The translations under genes and the position numbers were made by a program. The notes below the pieces were generated by a model. It did not search any database, was not told the origin of the DNA, and saw only the letters and a list, made by a program, of their open reading frames with translations. DNA of 64,000 nt from Rhodobacteraceae bacterium F11138 (GTDB lineage Bacteria > Pseudomonadota > Alphaproteobacteria > Rhodobacterales > Rhodobacteraceae). The first letter of the stretch is position 1; every line of letters begins with the position of its first letter. Of the stretch, positions 43,276 through 52,001 are shown in pieces. The DNA is taken from assembly GCA_016521575.1 (NCBI GenBank), contig JAEKDP010000001.1, positions 894,962 to 958,961 of the forward strand. Reading direction: 5' to 3'.

Positions 43276-44801
43276 TGGCGACGGAAATGGTTCCCCACAC
43301 GGCGCTGACGCTGGTCGATCAACTGCCTGCATTCCAAATCCTCGCCTCCTTCCTGGCGGCGCCGCTGATCGTGGTGCTGGGCAGCCGCCGTCTGGCATGG
43401 CCCATTGCGTTTATCGCCAGTGCGATGTCGTTGATCGTGGCGCTGATGCTGCTGAGCCAGGTGATGGACGGCACTGTCATTTCCTATCGCATGGGCGGCT
43501 GGGCCCCGCCGCTGGGCATTGAATACCGGGTCGATGCGGCGAACGCTTTCGTGCTGGTGCTTGTCTCGGCCATCAGCACCCTGATCCTGCCATATGCCCG
43601 CACCAGTTTCGGCAAAGAGATACCGTTGCGCCATCACACTGCGTTCTATGCGGCCTATCTGCTGTGTTTCAGCGGCCTGCTGGGGGTCACGATCACCGGG
43701 GACGCGTTCAACGTCTTCGTGTTTCTCGAAGTGTCGTCATTGTCGACATATGTGCTGATTGCCATGGGGGCCGAGCGGGACAAGCGTGCGCTGACGGCGG
43801 CCTATGACTATCTGATCATGGGTACGATCGGCGCGACCTTTTTCGTGATCGGCATCGGGTTCCTGTATATGGCCACGGGTACGCTGAACATGGCCGATAT
43901 CGCCGACCGGATCGTCGAGCAGGGCGGCAATCGCACAATTCGCGCGGGCTTTGCGTTCATCGTTGTCGGGATCGGGCTGAAGGTCGCGATGTATCCGCTG
44001 CACCGGTGGTTGCCCAACGCCTATACCTATGCGCCGTCGGCCGTCACCGCATTTGTGGCAGCCACCTCAACCAAGGTTGCGGTATATGTCTTGTTGCGGT
44101 TCATTTTTTCGGTGTTTCAGCCCAACTTCCTGTTCGAGTTCAACACACTTGAATACATCATCCTGCCCTTTGCCCTGATCGCCATGTTTGCCGCCAGTTT
44201 CGTGGCCATCTTCCAGAGCGATTTCAAAATGATGCTGGCGTTTTCCAGTATCGCGCAGATCGGATACATCCTTTTGGGGATCGCGTTCCTGACCGAAACG
44301 GGCGTCACCGCGGCGGTGGTGCACCTGTTCAACCACGGCATTACCAAGGCGGCCCTGTTCATGGCTGTGGGTGCTTATGTGTTCAGCGCCAACGGATCCT
44401 ATTACGACACCATCCAGGGCTTGGGGCGCCGGATGCCGTTGACATCCGCGGCGGTGGTTTTGGCTGGCTTCAGCCTGATCGGCGTGCCGGGGACGGCTGG
44501 ATTTGTTTCGAAATGGGTGTTGGTGCAGGCCGCACTGGAAAAAGGGTGGTGGCCCGTCGCCCTGCTGATCGTCGCGTCCAGCCTGTTGGCGGTGATCTAC
44601 GTCTGGCGTGTCATCGAGGTGTTGTATTTGCGGGCGACTCCTCAGGGGTGTCAGGTGCGCGAAGCCCCGGCATCGATGCTGGTGCCGATGTGGATCGCGG
44701 TGCTGGCGTGTATTTATTTCGGTTTGAATACGGATCTGACCATCGGGGCGGCGGAAACCGCGGCCCGGGGTCTGATGTCCGGCTCTGCCGGCATGCGATA
44801 G
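43275..44801 (+). CDS. mrpD: Antiporter subunit D, first paralogue (NuoN/M-like)
   Basis: A 508-residue NuoL/M/N-type proton-pumping subunit with 14 predicted helices. Landmarks: FLEVSSLSTYVLIAMG (helix-breaking Glu of TM5), GLKVAMYPLHRWLPNAYTYAPSA with the conserved Lys and His, ATSTKVAVYVL, and NHGITKAALFMAVGA. This is the canonical MrpD of the operon, following mrpC with a one-base overlap. It drives proton movement coupled to cation export. Confidence 0.93.
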   Translation: MATEMVPHTALTLVDQLPAFQILASFLAAPLIVVLGSRRLAWPIAFIASAMSLIVALMLLSQVMDGTVISYRMGGWAPPLGIEYRVDAANAFVLVLVSAISTLILPYARTSFGKEIPLRHHTAFYAAYLLCFSGLLGVTITGDAFNVFVFLEVSSLSTYVLIAMGAERDKRALTAAYDYLIMGTIGATFFVIGIGFLYMATGTLNMADIADRIVEQGGNRTIRAGFAFIVVGIGLKVAMYPLHRWLPNAYTYAPSAVTAFVAATSTKVAVYVLLRFIFSVFQPNFLFEFNTLEYIILPFALIAMFAASFVAIFQSDFKMMLAFSSIAQIGYILLGIAFLTETGVTAAVVHLFNHGITKAALFMAVGAYVFSANGSYYDTIQGLGRRMPLTSAAVVLAGFSLIGVPGTAGFVSKWVLVQAALEKGWWPVALLIVASSLLAVIYVWRVIEVLYLRATPQGCQVREAPASMLVPMWIAVLACIYFGLNTDLTIGAAETAARGLMSGSAGMR

Positions 44802-44810
44802 GGGCCCGGC

Positions 44811-46295
44811 ATGGACACAAATACAGCCATTCTTGCCTGCATGTTGATCCCGGCCTTGGCCGCCGTCGGCAATCTTGTGTTCCGCGACGCGCCGAACCTG
44901 CGGGACGGCTTGACGCTGGTGGCCGCGATACTGACCTTTTTGAGCGTTCTCAATATTCTGGTCAACGAAGGCAGCGGCACCACCGAACCCATGGTCCTGT
45001 TCACGGTCATGCCGGGACTGGATGTGGCGTTCAATGTCGAACCGCTGGGGCTGTTGTTCGCGATCGTGGCCAGCGGGCTGTGGATCGTGACCCATCTCTA
45101 TGGCGTCGGCTATATGCGCGGCAACAACGAGGACAACCACGCACGGTTCTTCTGTTTCTTCTCGGTGGCGATTTCGACCGCCATGGGAATTGCGTTCTCG
45201 GCCAACATGTTCACGCTGTTCCTGTTCTACGAGGCGTTGACCCTGTCCACCTTCCCGCTGGTGGCCCACAAGGGCACGCCCGAGGCGACGGCAGGGGCGC
45301 GGACCTATCTGGGCATCCTGATCGGTACCTCGATCGGGTTGCAGCTGGTGGCGATCATCTGGACCTGGACCCTCACCGGCACGCTTGATTTTACCAAGGG
45401 CGGAATTCTGCAGGGGCAGATCGCCGGACCGATGGTGGCTGTCTTGCTGGGGCTGTACGCATTCGGCATCGGCAAGGCGGCGTTGATGCCCTTCCACCGC
45501 TGGTTGCCCGCGGCCATGGTCGCGCCGACCCCGGTGTCTGCGCTGTTGCATGCGGTGGCTGTGGTCAAGGCGGGCGTGTTCACCATGCTCAAGGTCGGCA
45601 TCTATATCTTCGGAATTGATTTTCTGGCTGAAACCGGCGCATCCGAATGGCTGATGTGGCTGGCTGCTTTCAGCATTCTGGCGGCGTCGATCGTGGCGAT
45701 GACCAAGGACAACCTGAAGGCGCGGCTTGCCTATTCCACGGTCAGCCAGCTCAGCTATATCACGCTGGGCATGGCGCTGGCGACCTCGATGGGGGTGCTG
45801 GGCGGTGGCATGCATATCGCCATGCACGCGATGGGCAAGATCACGCTGTTCATGTGCGCGGGCTCGATCTATGTCGCGGTGCACAAGACCGAGATCAGCC
45901 AGATGAACGGTCTGGGCCGGGTCATGCCGTTGACCTATGGCGCGTTCCTGATCGGCGCGCTGTCAATCATCGGACTGCCGCCCCTGGGCGGATCCTGGAG
46001 TAAATGGCTGTTGGTCATGGGGGCGGCGGATACGGGACAATGGGCGATGATCGTCGTGCTGATGGTCAGTTCGCTGCTGAATGTCGCCTATTTGCTGTCC
46101 ATCGTCGGGCGCGGGTTCTTTTTTCCCAATCCGGACATTGCGCCCGGTGCCAAATCAGCCGAAGCCGGAGTTCTGGTCTGGTTGCCGCCGGTGCTGACCG
46201 CTTTGGGCTGTTTTGTGCTGTTCTTTTATGCTGGCGAAATCGAGACGTTCCTGACGCCACTGGTTTCCGAGACGGGGGTGAGCGATGGCCAATAG
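44811..46295 (+). CDS. Antiporter subunit D, second paralogue (MrpA N-terminal-like)
   Basis: A 494-residue NuoL/M-type subunit. It has FLFYEALTLSTFPLV (Glu of TM5), GKAALMPFHRWLPAAMVAPTPVSALLHAVAVVKAG and MHAMGKITLFMCAGS. The APTPVSALLH segment is the form seen in MrpA and NuoL/M rather than MrpD, so this may supply the N-terminal half of the missing MrpA, with the DUF4040 protein as the other half. Nine bases separate it from the previous gene; its end overlaps the next small gene by 11 bases. Confidence 0.9.
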   Translation: MDTNTAILACMLIPALAAVGNLVFRDAPNLRDGLTLVAAILTFLSVLNILVNEGSGTTEPMVLFTVMPGLDVAFNVEPLGLLFAIVASGLWIVTHLYGVGYMRGNNEDNHARFFCFFSVAISTAMGIAFSANMFTLFLFYEALTLSTFPLVAHKGTPEATAGARTYLGILIGTSIGLQLVAIIWTWTLTGTLDFTKGGILQGQIAGPMVAVLLGLYAFGIGKAALMPFHRWLPAAMVAPTPVSALLHAVAVVKAGVFTMLKVGIYIFGIDFLAETGASEWLMWLAAFSILAASIVAMTKDNLKARLAYSTVSQLSYITLGMALATSMGVLGGGMHIAMHAMGKITLFMCAGSIYVAVHKTEISQMNGLGRVMPLTYGAFLIGALSIIGLPPLGGSWSKWLLVMGAADTGQWAMIVVLMVSSLLNVAYLLSIVGRGFFFPNPDIAPGAKSAEAGVLVWLPPVLTALGCFVLFFYAGEIETFLTPLVSETGVSDGQ

Positions 46296-46632
46296 ACCCG
46301 ATGACAACCCGGACAAGTTCCCCGCCCTGGGCCGCGCCCTGATGTGGGTCGAGCGCCCCGGCGGTGTCGAAAAGATCGTCTATTCGTTATATGTGGTCTG
46401 TGCCGGCCTGTTCGCGGCGGATTTCCTGTATCACAAACACAGCTACCTAGCGATTGAAGATTTCCCCGGTTTCTATGCCCTCTACGGCTTTTTCATGTGC
46501 GCGGCCCTGGTGGTTTGCGCCAAGGCGATGCGATTGTTTCTGAAACGTCCCGAAGACTTTTATGCCCCCAAGGACGTGGAATCCGAACCTTTCCCCGAAG
46601 ATCAGCTGGAAAGGGTGGATTACGATGCTTGA
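46285..46632 (+). CDS. Small two-helix membrane protein of the antiporter operon
   Basis: A 115-residue protein of unknown function with two transmembrane segments (residues about 30-47, YSLYVVCAGLFAADFLY, and about 62-82, FYALYGFFMCAALVVCAKA) and a hydrophilic acidic C-terminus (FYAPKDVESEPFPEDQLE). It overlaps the second D paralogue by 11 bp and the third by 8 bp. Its fixed place between two D paralogues suggests an accessory subunit of this antiporter type. I do not recognise it outside such operons. Confidence 0.82.
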   Translation: MANRPDDNPDKFPALGRALMWVERPGGVEKIVYSLYVVCAGLFAADFLYHKHSYLAIEDFPGFYALYGFFMCAALVVCAKAMRLFLKRPEDFYAPKDVESEPFPEDQLERVDYDA

Positions 46633-48322
46633 AACACTGCCGACCGCATTCCTTTACCTGCTGGCGGCCCCGCTGCTTGCTCTGTTGCCGCGCGGTGCGC
46701 TGCGGGCGGCACTATTGCTGGTCGTTCCGGTCCTTGCGGCGTTGCAGGTGTGGTCCCTGCCTTTGGGCAATCTGGTGCAGGTCGAATTCTTTGGCCTGAC
46801 GCTGGACCTGATGCGGGTGGACAAGCTGAGCCGCATCTTCGCGCTGATCTTCTGCATCGCGGCGTTTCTGGGCAATCTCTATGCGTGGCACGTCAAGGAT
46901 GTGGTGCAGCAGGCGGCGGCGCTGCTGTATGCCGGTGCCGCGATCGGAGCGGTCTTTGCCGGTGATCTGGTCACGTTGTTCTTCTACTGGGAAGGCACCG
47001 CGATTTCGTCGGTTTTCCTGATCTGGGCACGCCGCACCGAAGGCGCGTTTCATACGGGGATGCGGTATCTGATCGTGCAGATCGGGTCCGGCGTCATCCT
47101 GTTGGCCGGGGTGATCGTAATGTATGCCGAGACCGGCAGCATCGCCTTTGAGCGCATGGAACTGGGGTCGCTGGCCACATGGTTGATCTTTATCGCGTTC
47201 GGCATGAAATGCGCCTTCCCGCTGCTGCACAACTGGCTACAGGACGCCTATCCGGCGGCGACGGTGACGGGCACGGTCATTCTGTCTGCCTTTACCACGA
47301 AACTGGCGGTCTATTCGCTGGCGCGCGGCTTCGCGGGCACCGAGATCCTGATCTATATTGGCGCGATCATGACGCTGTTTCCGATCTTCTACGCGGTGAT
47401 CGAGAACGACCTGCGCCGGGTGCTTGCCTACAGCCTGAACAACCAGCTGGGATTCATGGTTGTCGGCATCGGTATTGGCACCGAACTCGCGTTGAACGGC
47501 ACGGCGGCCCATGCCTTTGCGCATATCCTGTACAAGGCGCTGCTGTTCATGAGCGTGGGCGCGGTGCTGTTCCGCACCGGCACCGCCAAGGGGTCGGAGC
47601 TGGGCGGGTTATATAAAACGATGCCGCTGACGATGATTTTTTGCGTCATCGGCGCGGCTTCGATTTCGGCCTTTCCGCTGTTTTCCGGCTTCGTGACCAA
47701 ATCGCTGATCCTGTCGGCCGCCGCCAAGGAACATTATTACATCATCTGGGGTATTCTGTTGTTCGCATCCGCCGGGGTGTTCCACCACTCGGGTATCAAG
47801 ATCCCCTATTTCGCCTTTTTCGCGCATGACAGCGGCAAGCGTCCGAAAGAAGCGCCCTGGAACATGCTGCTGGCGATGGGGCTGGCATCATTCCTGTGCA
47901 TCGCCGTGGGGGTTTATCCGGCGCCGCTCTATGCCTTGCTGCCGTTCGAAGTGGACTATGATTCATACACCACAACCCATGTGATCACCCAGTTGCAGCT
48001 GTTGTTCTTCTCGGCGCTGGCGTTCACGGTCTTGATGCGCACGGGGATATATCCGCCGGAACTGAAGTCGGTGAACCTGGACACGGACTGGACCTATCGG
48101 CGTCTGTTGCCCCGACTGATCGGGTGGATTGCGGGCCCGGTGGGCGCGATGTTCTGGGGGCTGGACAATGCCAAGGGGGCTTGGTTGCAAGGCCTTATCG
48201 TCAGGCTTTACCATGCCTATGGCCCGCAAGGACGCACATCGCAGTTCTGGCCAACCGGCGCGATGGTGTTGTGGATCGCGGTTCTGCTGGGGGTCGCGTT
48301 GATGGTCAGCTACGTCAGCTAG
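46625..48322 (+). CDS. Antiporter subunit D, third paralogue
   Basis: A 565-residue NuoL/M/N-type membrane subunit. Conserved parts: LFFYWEGTAISSVFLIWA (Glu of TM5), GMKCAFPLLHNWLQDAYPAATVTGTVILSAFTTKLAVY with Lys and His, and AHILYKALLFMSVGAVL. It is the most divergent of the three, with an extended C-terminus ending in one further helix. Last gene of the operon. Three D-type subunits imply three potential proton paths in one complex, more like complex I than canonical Mrp, which has two. Confidence 0.9.
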   Translation: MLETLPTAFLYLLAAPLLALLPRGALRAALLLVVPVLAALQVWSLPLGNLVQVEFFGLTLDLMRVDKLSRIFALIFCIAAFLGNLYAWHVKDVVQQAAALLYAGAAIGAVFAGDLVTLFFYWEGTAISSVFLIWARRTEGAFHTGMRYLIVQIGSGVILLAGVIVMYAETGSIAFERMELGSLATWLIFIAFGMKCAFPLLHNWLQDAYPAATVTGTVILSAFTTKLAVYSLARGFAGTEILIYIGAIMTLFPIFYAVIENDLRRVLAYSLNNQLGFMVVGIGIGTELALNGTAAHAFAHILYKALLFMSVGAVLFRTGTAKGSELGGLYKTMPLTMIFCVIGAASISAFPLFSGFVTKSLILSAAAKEHYYIIWGILLFASAGVFHHSGIKIPYFAFFAHDSGKRPKEAPWNMLLAMGLASFLCIAVGVYPAPLYALLPFEVDYDSYTTTHVITQLQLLFFSALAFTVLMRTGIYPPELKSVNLDTDWTYRRLLPRLIGWIAGPVGAMFWGLDNAKGAWLQGLIVRLYHAYGPQGRTSQFWPTGAMVLWIAVLLGVALMVSYVS

Positions 48323-48394
48323 CGGGATGCTGCCGTCTGGGTCGGGTCGGTCGGGCTGGTTCGGTCGGCCAGCACCACCCCGCCGCACGCGATG

Positions 48395-49033
48395 CTACGG
48401 GGTCCAGCGCAGGAAATTCGCGATCATCCGCAACCCGACGGCCTGGCTTTTCTCGGGATGAAACTGCATGCCCAGCATCGTGTCCCGCCCGATGACGGCG
48501 GTGACATCGCCACCGTATTCCACATGGGCCAGCCGCTGCGCGGCTTGCGTGACATGGACCTGATAGGAATGCACGAAATAGGTGTGGTCGCCATCCCGGA
48601 TGCCATCGAACACCGGATGAGGCGTGTCGATCACCAGATCGTTCCACCCCATGTGCGGCACTTTCAGTGCGGGGTCACGGGGCCGGATATGTTCGACATT
48701 GCCGGCAATCCAGTCCAGCCCCGGCGTGATTTCGTATTCATGCCCCCGGCTGGCCATCAACTGCATGCCGACGCAGATCCCCAGAAAGGGGCGGGCGCGC
48801 GTTTCCACCGTTTCCACCAGCGCGTCGAACAAGCCGGAATGCCCGCGCAGCGCAGCGGCGCAGGCCGGAAAGGCACCGTCCCCCGGCAGGACAACCCGAT
48901 CGGCGCGGGCGACGACATCGGCATCGCCGGTGACGACAACCGTGCCTGCGTCCACCTCGCGCGCCATGCGTTGAAACGCCTTTTCGGCGGAATGCAGGTT
49001 GCCGCTTTCGTAGTCGATGATCGCCGTCAGCAT
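48395..49033 (-). CDS. hisH: Imidazole glycerol phosphate synthase, glutaminase subunit
   Basis: A 212-residue class I glutamine amidotransferase. The nucleophile is in FLGICVGMQLMA, the oxyanion region VLPGDGAF, and the His-Glu pair in GMQFHPEKSQAVG. It supplies ammonia to HisF, whose gene is about 36 kb away in this window. Start at 49033 (MLTAIIDYESGN) is the family standard. It follows hisB by four bases. Confidence 0.95.
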   Translation of the reverse strand: MLTAIIDYESGNLHSAEKAFQRMAREVDAGTVVVTGDADVVARADRVVLPGDGAFPACAAALRGHSGLFDALVETVETRARPFLGICVGMQLMASRGHEYEITPGLDWIAGNVEHIRPRDPALKVPHMGWNDLVIDTPHPVFDGIRDGDHTYFVHSYQVHVTQAAQRLAHVEYGGDVTAVIGRDTMLGMQFHPEKSQAVGLRMIANFLRWTP

Positions 49034-49037
49034 GGGC

Positions 49038-49625
49038 TTACAGTGCGCCCTTGGTCGATGGTACGGCATCTGCCTTGCGCAGATCGGTTTCCACGGCATC
49101 GCGCAGGGCGCGCGCCACGGATTTGAACGCGGCTTCCGCGATATGATGGCTGTTCAGCCCGTGCAGCATATCCACATGCAGGGTGATGCCGCCATGGGTC
49201 GACAGGGCCTGAAAAAATTCGCGCACCAGTTCGGTATCGAAGGTGCCGATCTTGGGTGTGGGCAGATCCATGTTCCAGATCAGAAAGGGCCGTGCTGACA
49301 GATCCAGCGCCACGCGCACCAAAGCATCGTCCATCGGCAACAGACAGGCGCCGTACCGCCGGATGCCGCGCTTGTCCCCAAGCGCCTGCGTCAGAGCCTG
49401 TCCCAGCGCGATGCCCACGTCTTCGACTGTATGGTGATCGTCGATATGCAGATCGCCGGTCGCGCGGATCGTCATGTCGATCAACGAATGGCGTGCCAAC
49501 TGGTCCAGCATGTGGTCAAAAAATCCGACGCCGGTTTGGTTGTCGTATTTACCTGTCCCGTCCAGGTCGATCTGCACGGTGATGTCGGTTTCTGCGGTCT
49601 TGCGGGTGATGGCTGCGCTGCGCAT
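49038..49625 (-). CDS. hisB: Imidazoleglycerol-phosphate dehydratase
   Basis: A 195-residue Mn-dependent dehydratase with the two HHTxED-type signatures: [19 protein letters not shown] and [19 protein letters not shown], plus [16 protein letters not shown]. It is a stand-alone dehydratase, without the phosphatase domain of enterobacterial HisB. It leads a hisB-hisH unit on the minus strand. In many relatives hisA-hisF-hisE follow directly; here they are at 11.4-13.8 kb. Confidence 0.96.
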   Translation of the reverse strand: MRSAAITRKTAETDITVQIDLDGTGKYDNQTGVGFFDHMLDQLARHSLIDMTIRATGDLHIDDHHTVEDVGIALGQALTQALGDKRGIRRYGACLLPMDDALVRVALDLSARPFLIWNMDLPTPKIGTFDTELVREFFQALSTHGGITLHVDMLHGLNSHHIAEAAFKSVARALRDAVETDLRKADAVPSTKGAL

Positions 49626-49790
49626 GATGCTGTCCTGTCTGCTCGGACCGCTTATAGGGCCAGCACCGGCGAGTTCCAAGCGGTTCCGGTTCCGTTGTGT
49701 CCGGCCTGTGACAGCGGTGGCAGGGCCGCGAGGGATTGCACGCCGCCGCGCGTCGTGTCAGCCTGCGGGGAAATTCAAACGAGGCCCCCG

Positions 49791-50030
49791 ATGACCACCT
49801 GTGTCTTTATTCAACTGCGCTGCAAGCCCGGCACCACCTACAAGGTCGCAGAAGAGATCGCGCTGCGCGAAATCCATTCAGAACTGTTTTCCACCAGTGG
49901 CGAATATGATCTGCTGATGAAACTCTACATTCCCGAAGGCGCGGATGTGGGCAAATATATCAACGAGAACCTGTTGCCCATTTCGGGAATCGAACGTTCT
50001 CTGACCACGATCACCTTCAAGGCATTCTAG
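49791..50030 (+). CDS. Stand-alone Lrp/AsnC ligand-binding (RAM) domain protein
   Basis: A 79-residue ferredoxin-like alpha/beta domain equal to the C-terminal ligand-binding half of Lrp/AsnC regulators, without a DNA-binding domain: TCVFIQLRCKPGTTYKVAEEI, STSGEYDLLMKLYIPEGADV and NENLLPISGIERSLTTITF. Such stand-alone RAM proteins form rings and bind amino acids; their targets are mostly unknown. It is divergent from hisB. Confidence 0.88.
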   Translation: MTTCVFIQLRCKPGTTYKVAEEIALREIHSELFSTSGEYDLLMKLYIPEGADVGKYINENLLPISGIERSLTTITFKAF

Positions 50031-50177
50031 TGCAACGGGATATGGCTCTGGTGCGGTCCGCGGCGTGTTCAAATCAATCGCGGGCCGGGCTGTTGCCAGA
50101 CGTTGCCGGACCCGGATATTGTGCGGCCCATTGGTATCGGCGGGGACCCAAATCAGGATCGCCACCCCGGCGGCGCC

Positions 50178-50205
50178 CCATTTTCGGCAATCTGTGTGAA
50201 AATGG
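50178..50205 (-). other. Perfect inverted repeat overlapping the tRNA-Gly 3' end
   Basis: CCATTTTC (50178-50185) and GAAAATGG (50198-50205) are perfect reverse complements with a 12-base loop. The tRNA-side arm includes the encoded CCA of tRNA-Gly. It may be a processing or termination hairpin of the precursor. Confidence 0.45.
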
Positions 50206-50277
50206 AGCGGGCGATGAGATTCGAACTCACGACCCTAACCTTGGCAAGGTTATGCTCTACCCCTGAGCTACGCCCGC
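50203..50277 (-). tRNA. tRNA-Gly (anticodon GCC)
   Basis: On the minus strand the 75-nt sequence begins GCGGGCG and ends CGCCCGC-T-CCA, a 7-bp acceptor stem with encoded CCA. The D arm is GCTCAGGGGTAGAGC, the anticodon arm AACCT-TGCCA-AGGTT with anticodon GCC, and the T arm GTGAG-TTCGAAT-CTCAT. Confidence 0.95.
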
Positions 50278-50429
50278 GTCCTTGGGTGAGGCGTGAGATA
50301 CAAATATCTGACGGCACCCGCAAGAGGAAAATCAGATAAACTCTTAAAATTCTTCCGGCTTGGGCGACGGAATCCGTGGCCTCCTGCGTTGTATCCGGTG
50401 AGGACAGCAAAAAGCGGGAAGGTATCGCG

Positions 50430-50585
50430 ATGAAAGGCCGGGAAACGGTGAAACTTCTGGCGTTGGTCTGTGGAATTTGCGTCGCGCTTCTGCTGCCGGA
50501 TGACCGGGATCGGCAATCCAGCCTGCCTTCGGATCTGACGGGTCCGCCTGACGTGCAAACGCTGCAGATCGACAGCATCGGATAG
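50430..50585 (+). CDS. Possible small membrane-anchored protein
   Basis: A 51-residue reading frame with an N-terminal hydrophobic helix (VKLLALVCGICVALLLP, residues about 7-23) and a short hydrophilic tail. AAGG lies eight bases before the ATG. It fills part of the gap between tRNA-Gly and the YjbR gene. I do not recognise a family, and it could be a chance frame. Confidence 0.35.
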   Translation: MKGRETVKLLALVCGICVALLLPDDRDRQSSLPSDLTGPPDVQTLQIDSIG

Positions 50586-50690
50586 ATCATCGCCGCAGCG
50601 CGGTGGTTGCCTGACAGAGGGCGGGCATGGCATTCTTTTCCAACACGCCGGGCTTTGGGTCCGCCGCGGGCTGCAAAGGGCGGGGGCCAT

Positions 50691-51044
50691 ATGACGCGCG
50701 AAGAGTTCAATGTGTTCTGTGGGGGACTGCCGCAGACGACCCACGTCGTTCAGTGGGGCAACGCGGATGTCTGGAAAGTCGGCGGCAAGGTCTTTGCGAT
50801 ATGCGGCTGGGCCAAAGGCGAGGACGCGTTTACCTTTAAGGTCAGCGATATCGCATTTGAGGTTCTGGGTGATATGCCGGGTATCCGGCCCGCACCCTAT
50901 CTGGCGTCACGCGGTATGAAATGGTTGCAGCATTATGCGGCGCCCGGCCTGCCGGATGCCGAATTGCAGCGCCATATCCGCCTGTCATATGATATGATTG
51001 TGGCGAAGCTGACCAAAAAGTTGCGGGCTGAACTGGGGCTGTGA
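50691..51044 (+). CDS. MmcQ/YjbR family DNA-binding-like protein
   Basis: A 117-residue protein of the MmcQ/YjbR (CyaY-like fold) family: MTREEFNVFCGGLPQTTHVVQWGNADVWKVGGKVFAI at the start with the conserved WGxxxWKVxxKxFA pattern, then YLASRGMKWLQHY and IRLSYDMIVAKLTKKLR. Members bind DNA with a double-wing motif in one studied case, but function is generally unknown. AAAGGG precedes the ATG at 50691. Confidence 0.88.
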   Translation: MTREEFNVFCGGLPQTTHVVQWGNADVWKVGGKVFAICGWAKGEDAFTFKVSDIAFEVLGDMPGIRPAPYLASRGMKWLQHYAAPGLPDAELQRHIRLSYDMIVAKLTKKLRAELGL

Positions 51045-51116
51045 GCGGGCATGACATCCTGTGTCCGCTGCATATGAAGATGGTGTCAGGCCGCCTCACG
51101 GGGCGGATGGTTGATG

Positions 51117-51995
51117 TCATGTGCGGTTTGTCCAATCCCGGATCACGCGCGCCACGACCTGCGGGTCTTGATGGATCAGCCAGTGGTCAAGCCCCGGCAG
51201 GGTGATGCGCGTCAGGTCGGGGGCGAAATCTTCAAGCCCCTGGGTCGAGACCGGCAGCAGGGCGGTGTCCCGCTCCCCCCAGATCAACAAATGCGGACAG
51301 CGCACCATCAGGCGTTTCACGGGCAGGTCCGGCAGGTCAGTCAGGGGCTGCCCCGGTGCTGCGATACGCAGAGGCGAGGCGCGATACCAGTGGATCATCG
51401 TTTTCAGCCGTCCGGGCCGGGCCCATTCCGTCAGATATTCCCGTTTTCTGTCTTCGGTCAGCCAGTTGCTGTCCATGCCGGCCATGAACAGGTCTTTCAT
51501 CTTGGCGAAATCGTTGGCGGCCAGCGCATCATGGCTGTCGTCGCGACGCAGATAATTGATGTATTGGCTGGCCTCGGATTGCGGGCCACCGGCGACCATG
51601 GCGCGTTGAAAGGGCACCGGATGCACCCCATTGGCGATGATCAGGCGCGCGACCAGATCGGGTTTTGACATCGCCAGCCCATAGGCGACGGCCGCGCCCC
51701 AATCATGGCCCATCACGATGACCGGTGCGCCGATCTGACCGATCAGTGCAGCCATGTCGCTCACCAGCTGTGAGGTGGTGTAGTTTTCCACCCCATCCGG
51801 CGCCCAGCTTTGCCCATAGCCGCGCTGATCCGGGGCGATGCAGTGAAACCGTTCGGCGAGATATGGTGCCAGGTCGGCCCAGGCCCCGCCATATTCCGGA
51901 AACCCATGCAGCATCAACAGCGGTGGCAGCGCGGGCGCGCCCCAGCGGCGGACAAAGAAAGGACGGCCGTTCAGGGCCAGCGTTTCGGTCCGCAT
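51117..51995 (-). CDS. Alpha/beta hydrolase (epoxide hydrolase / dehalogenase-like)
   Basis: A 292-residue alpha/beta hydrolase with an Asp nucleophile: Asp98 in VMGHDWGAAVAYG, oxyanion motif LHGFPEYGGAW (HGFP at 30-33), and the catalytic His in LPGLDHWLIHQD near the C-terminus. The cap region between residues about 135 and 215 has Tyr residues that may activate an epoxide. Epoxide hydrolase is the most likely class. It lies six bp downstream of the secreted hydrolase gene on the same strand and is probably in its operon. Confidence 0.87.
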   Translation of the reverse strand: MRTETLALNGRPFFVRRWGAPALPPLLMLHGFPEYGGAWADLAPYLAERFHCIAPDQRGYGQSWAPDGVENYTTSQLVSDMAALIGQIGAPVIVMGHDWGAAVAYGLAMSKPDLVARLIIANGVHPVPFQRAMVAGGPQSEASQYINYLRRDDSHDALAANDFAKMKDLFMAGMDSNWLTEDRKREYLTEWARPGRLKTMIHWYRASPLRIAAPGQPLTDLPDLPVKRLMVRCPHLLIWGERDTALLPVSTQGLEDFAPDLTRITLPGLDHWLIHQDPQVVARVIRDWTNRT

Positions 51996-52001
51996 CCGGA
52001 T

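Noticed and set aside
44067..45884. 605-codon minus-strand frame in the antiporter operon
   Set aside because: Antisense to two NuoL/M/N-like genes; extremely His/Arg/Gln-rich and without ribosome binding site.
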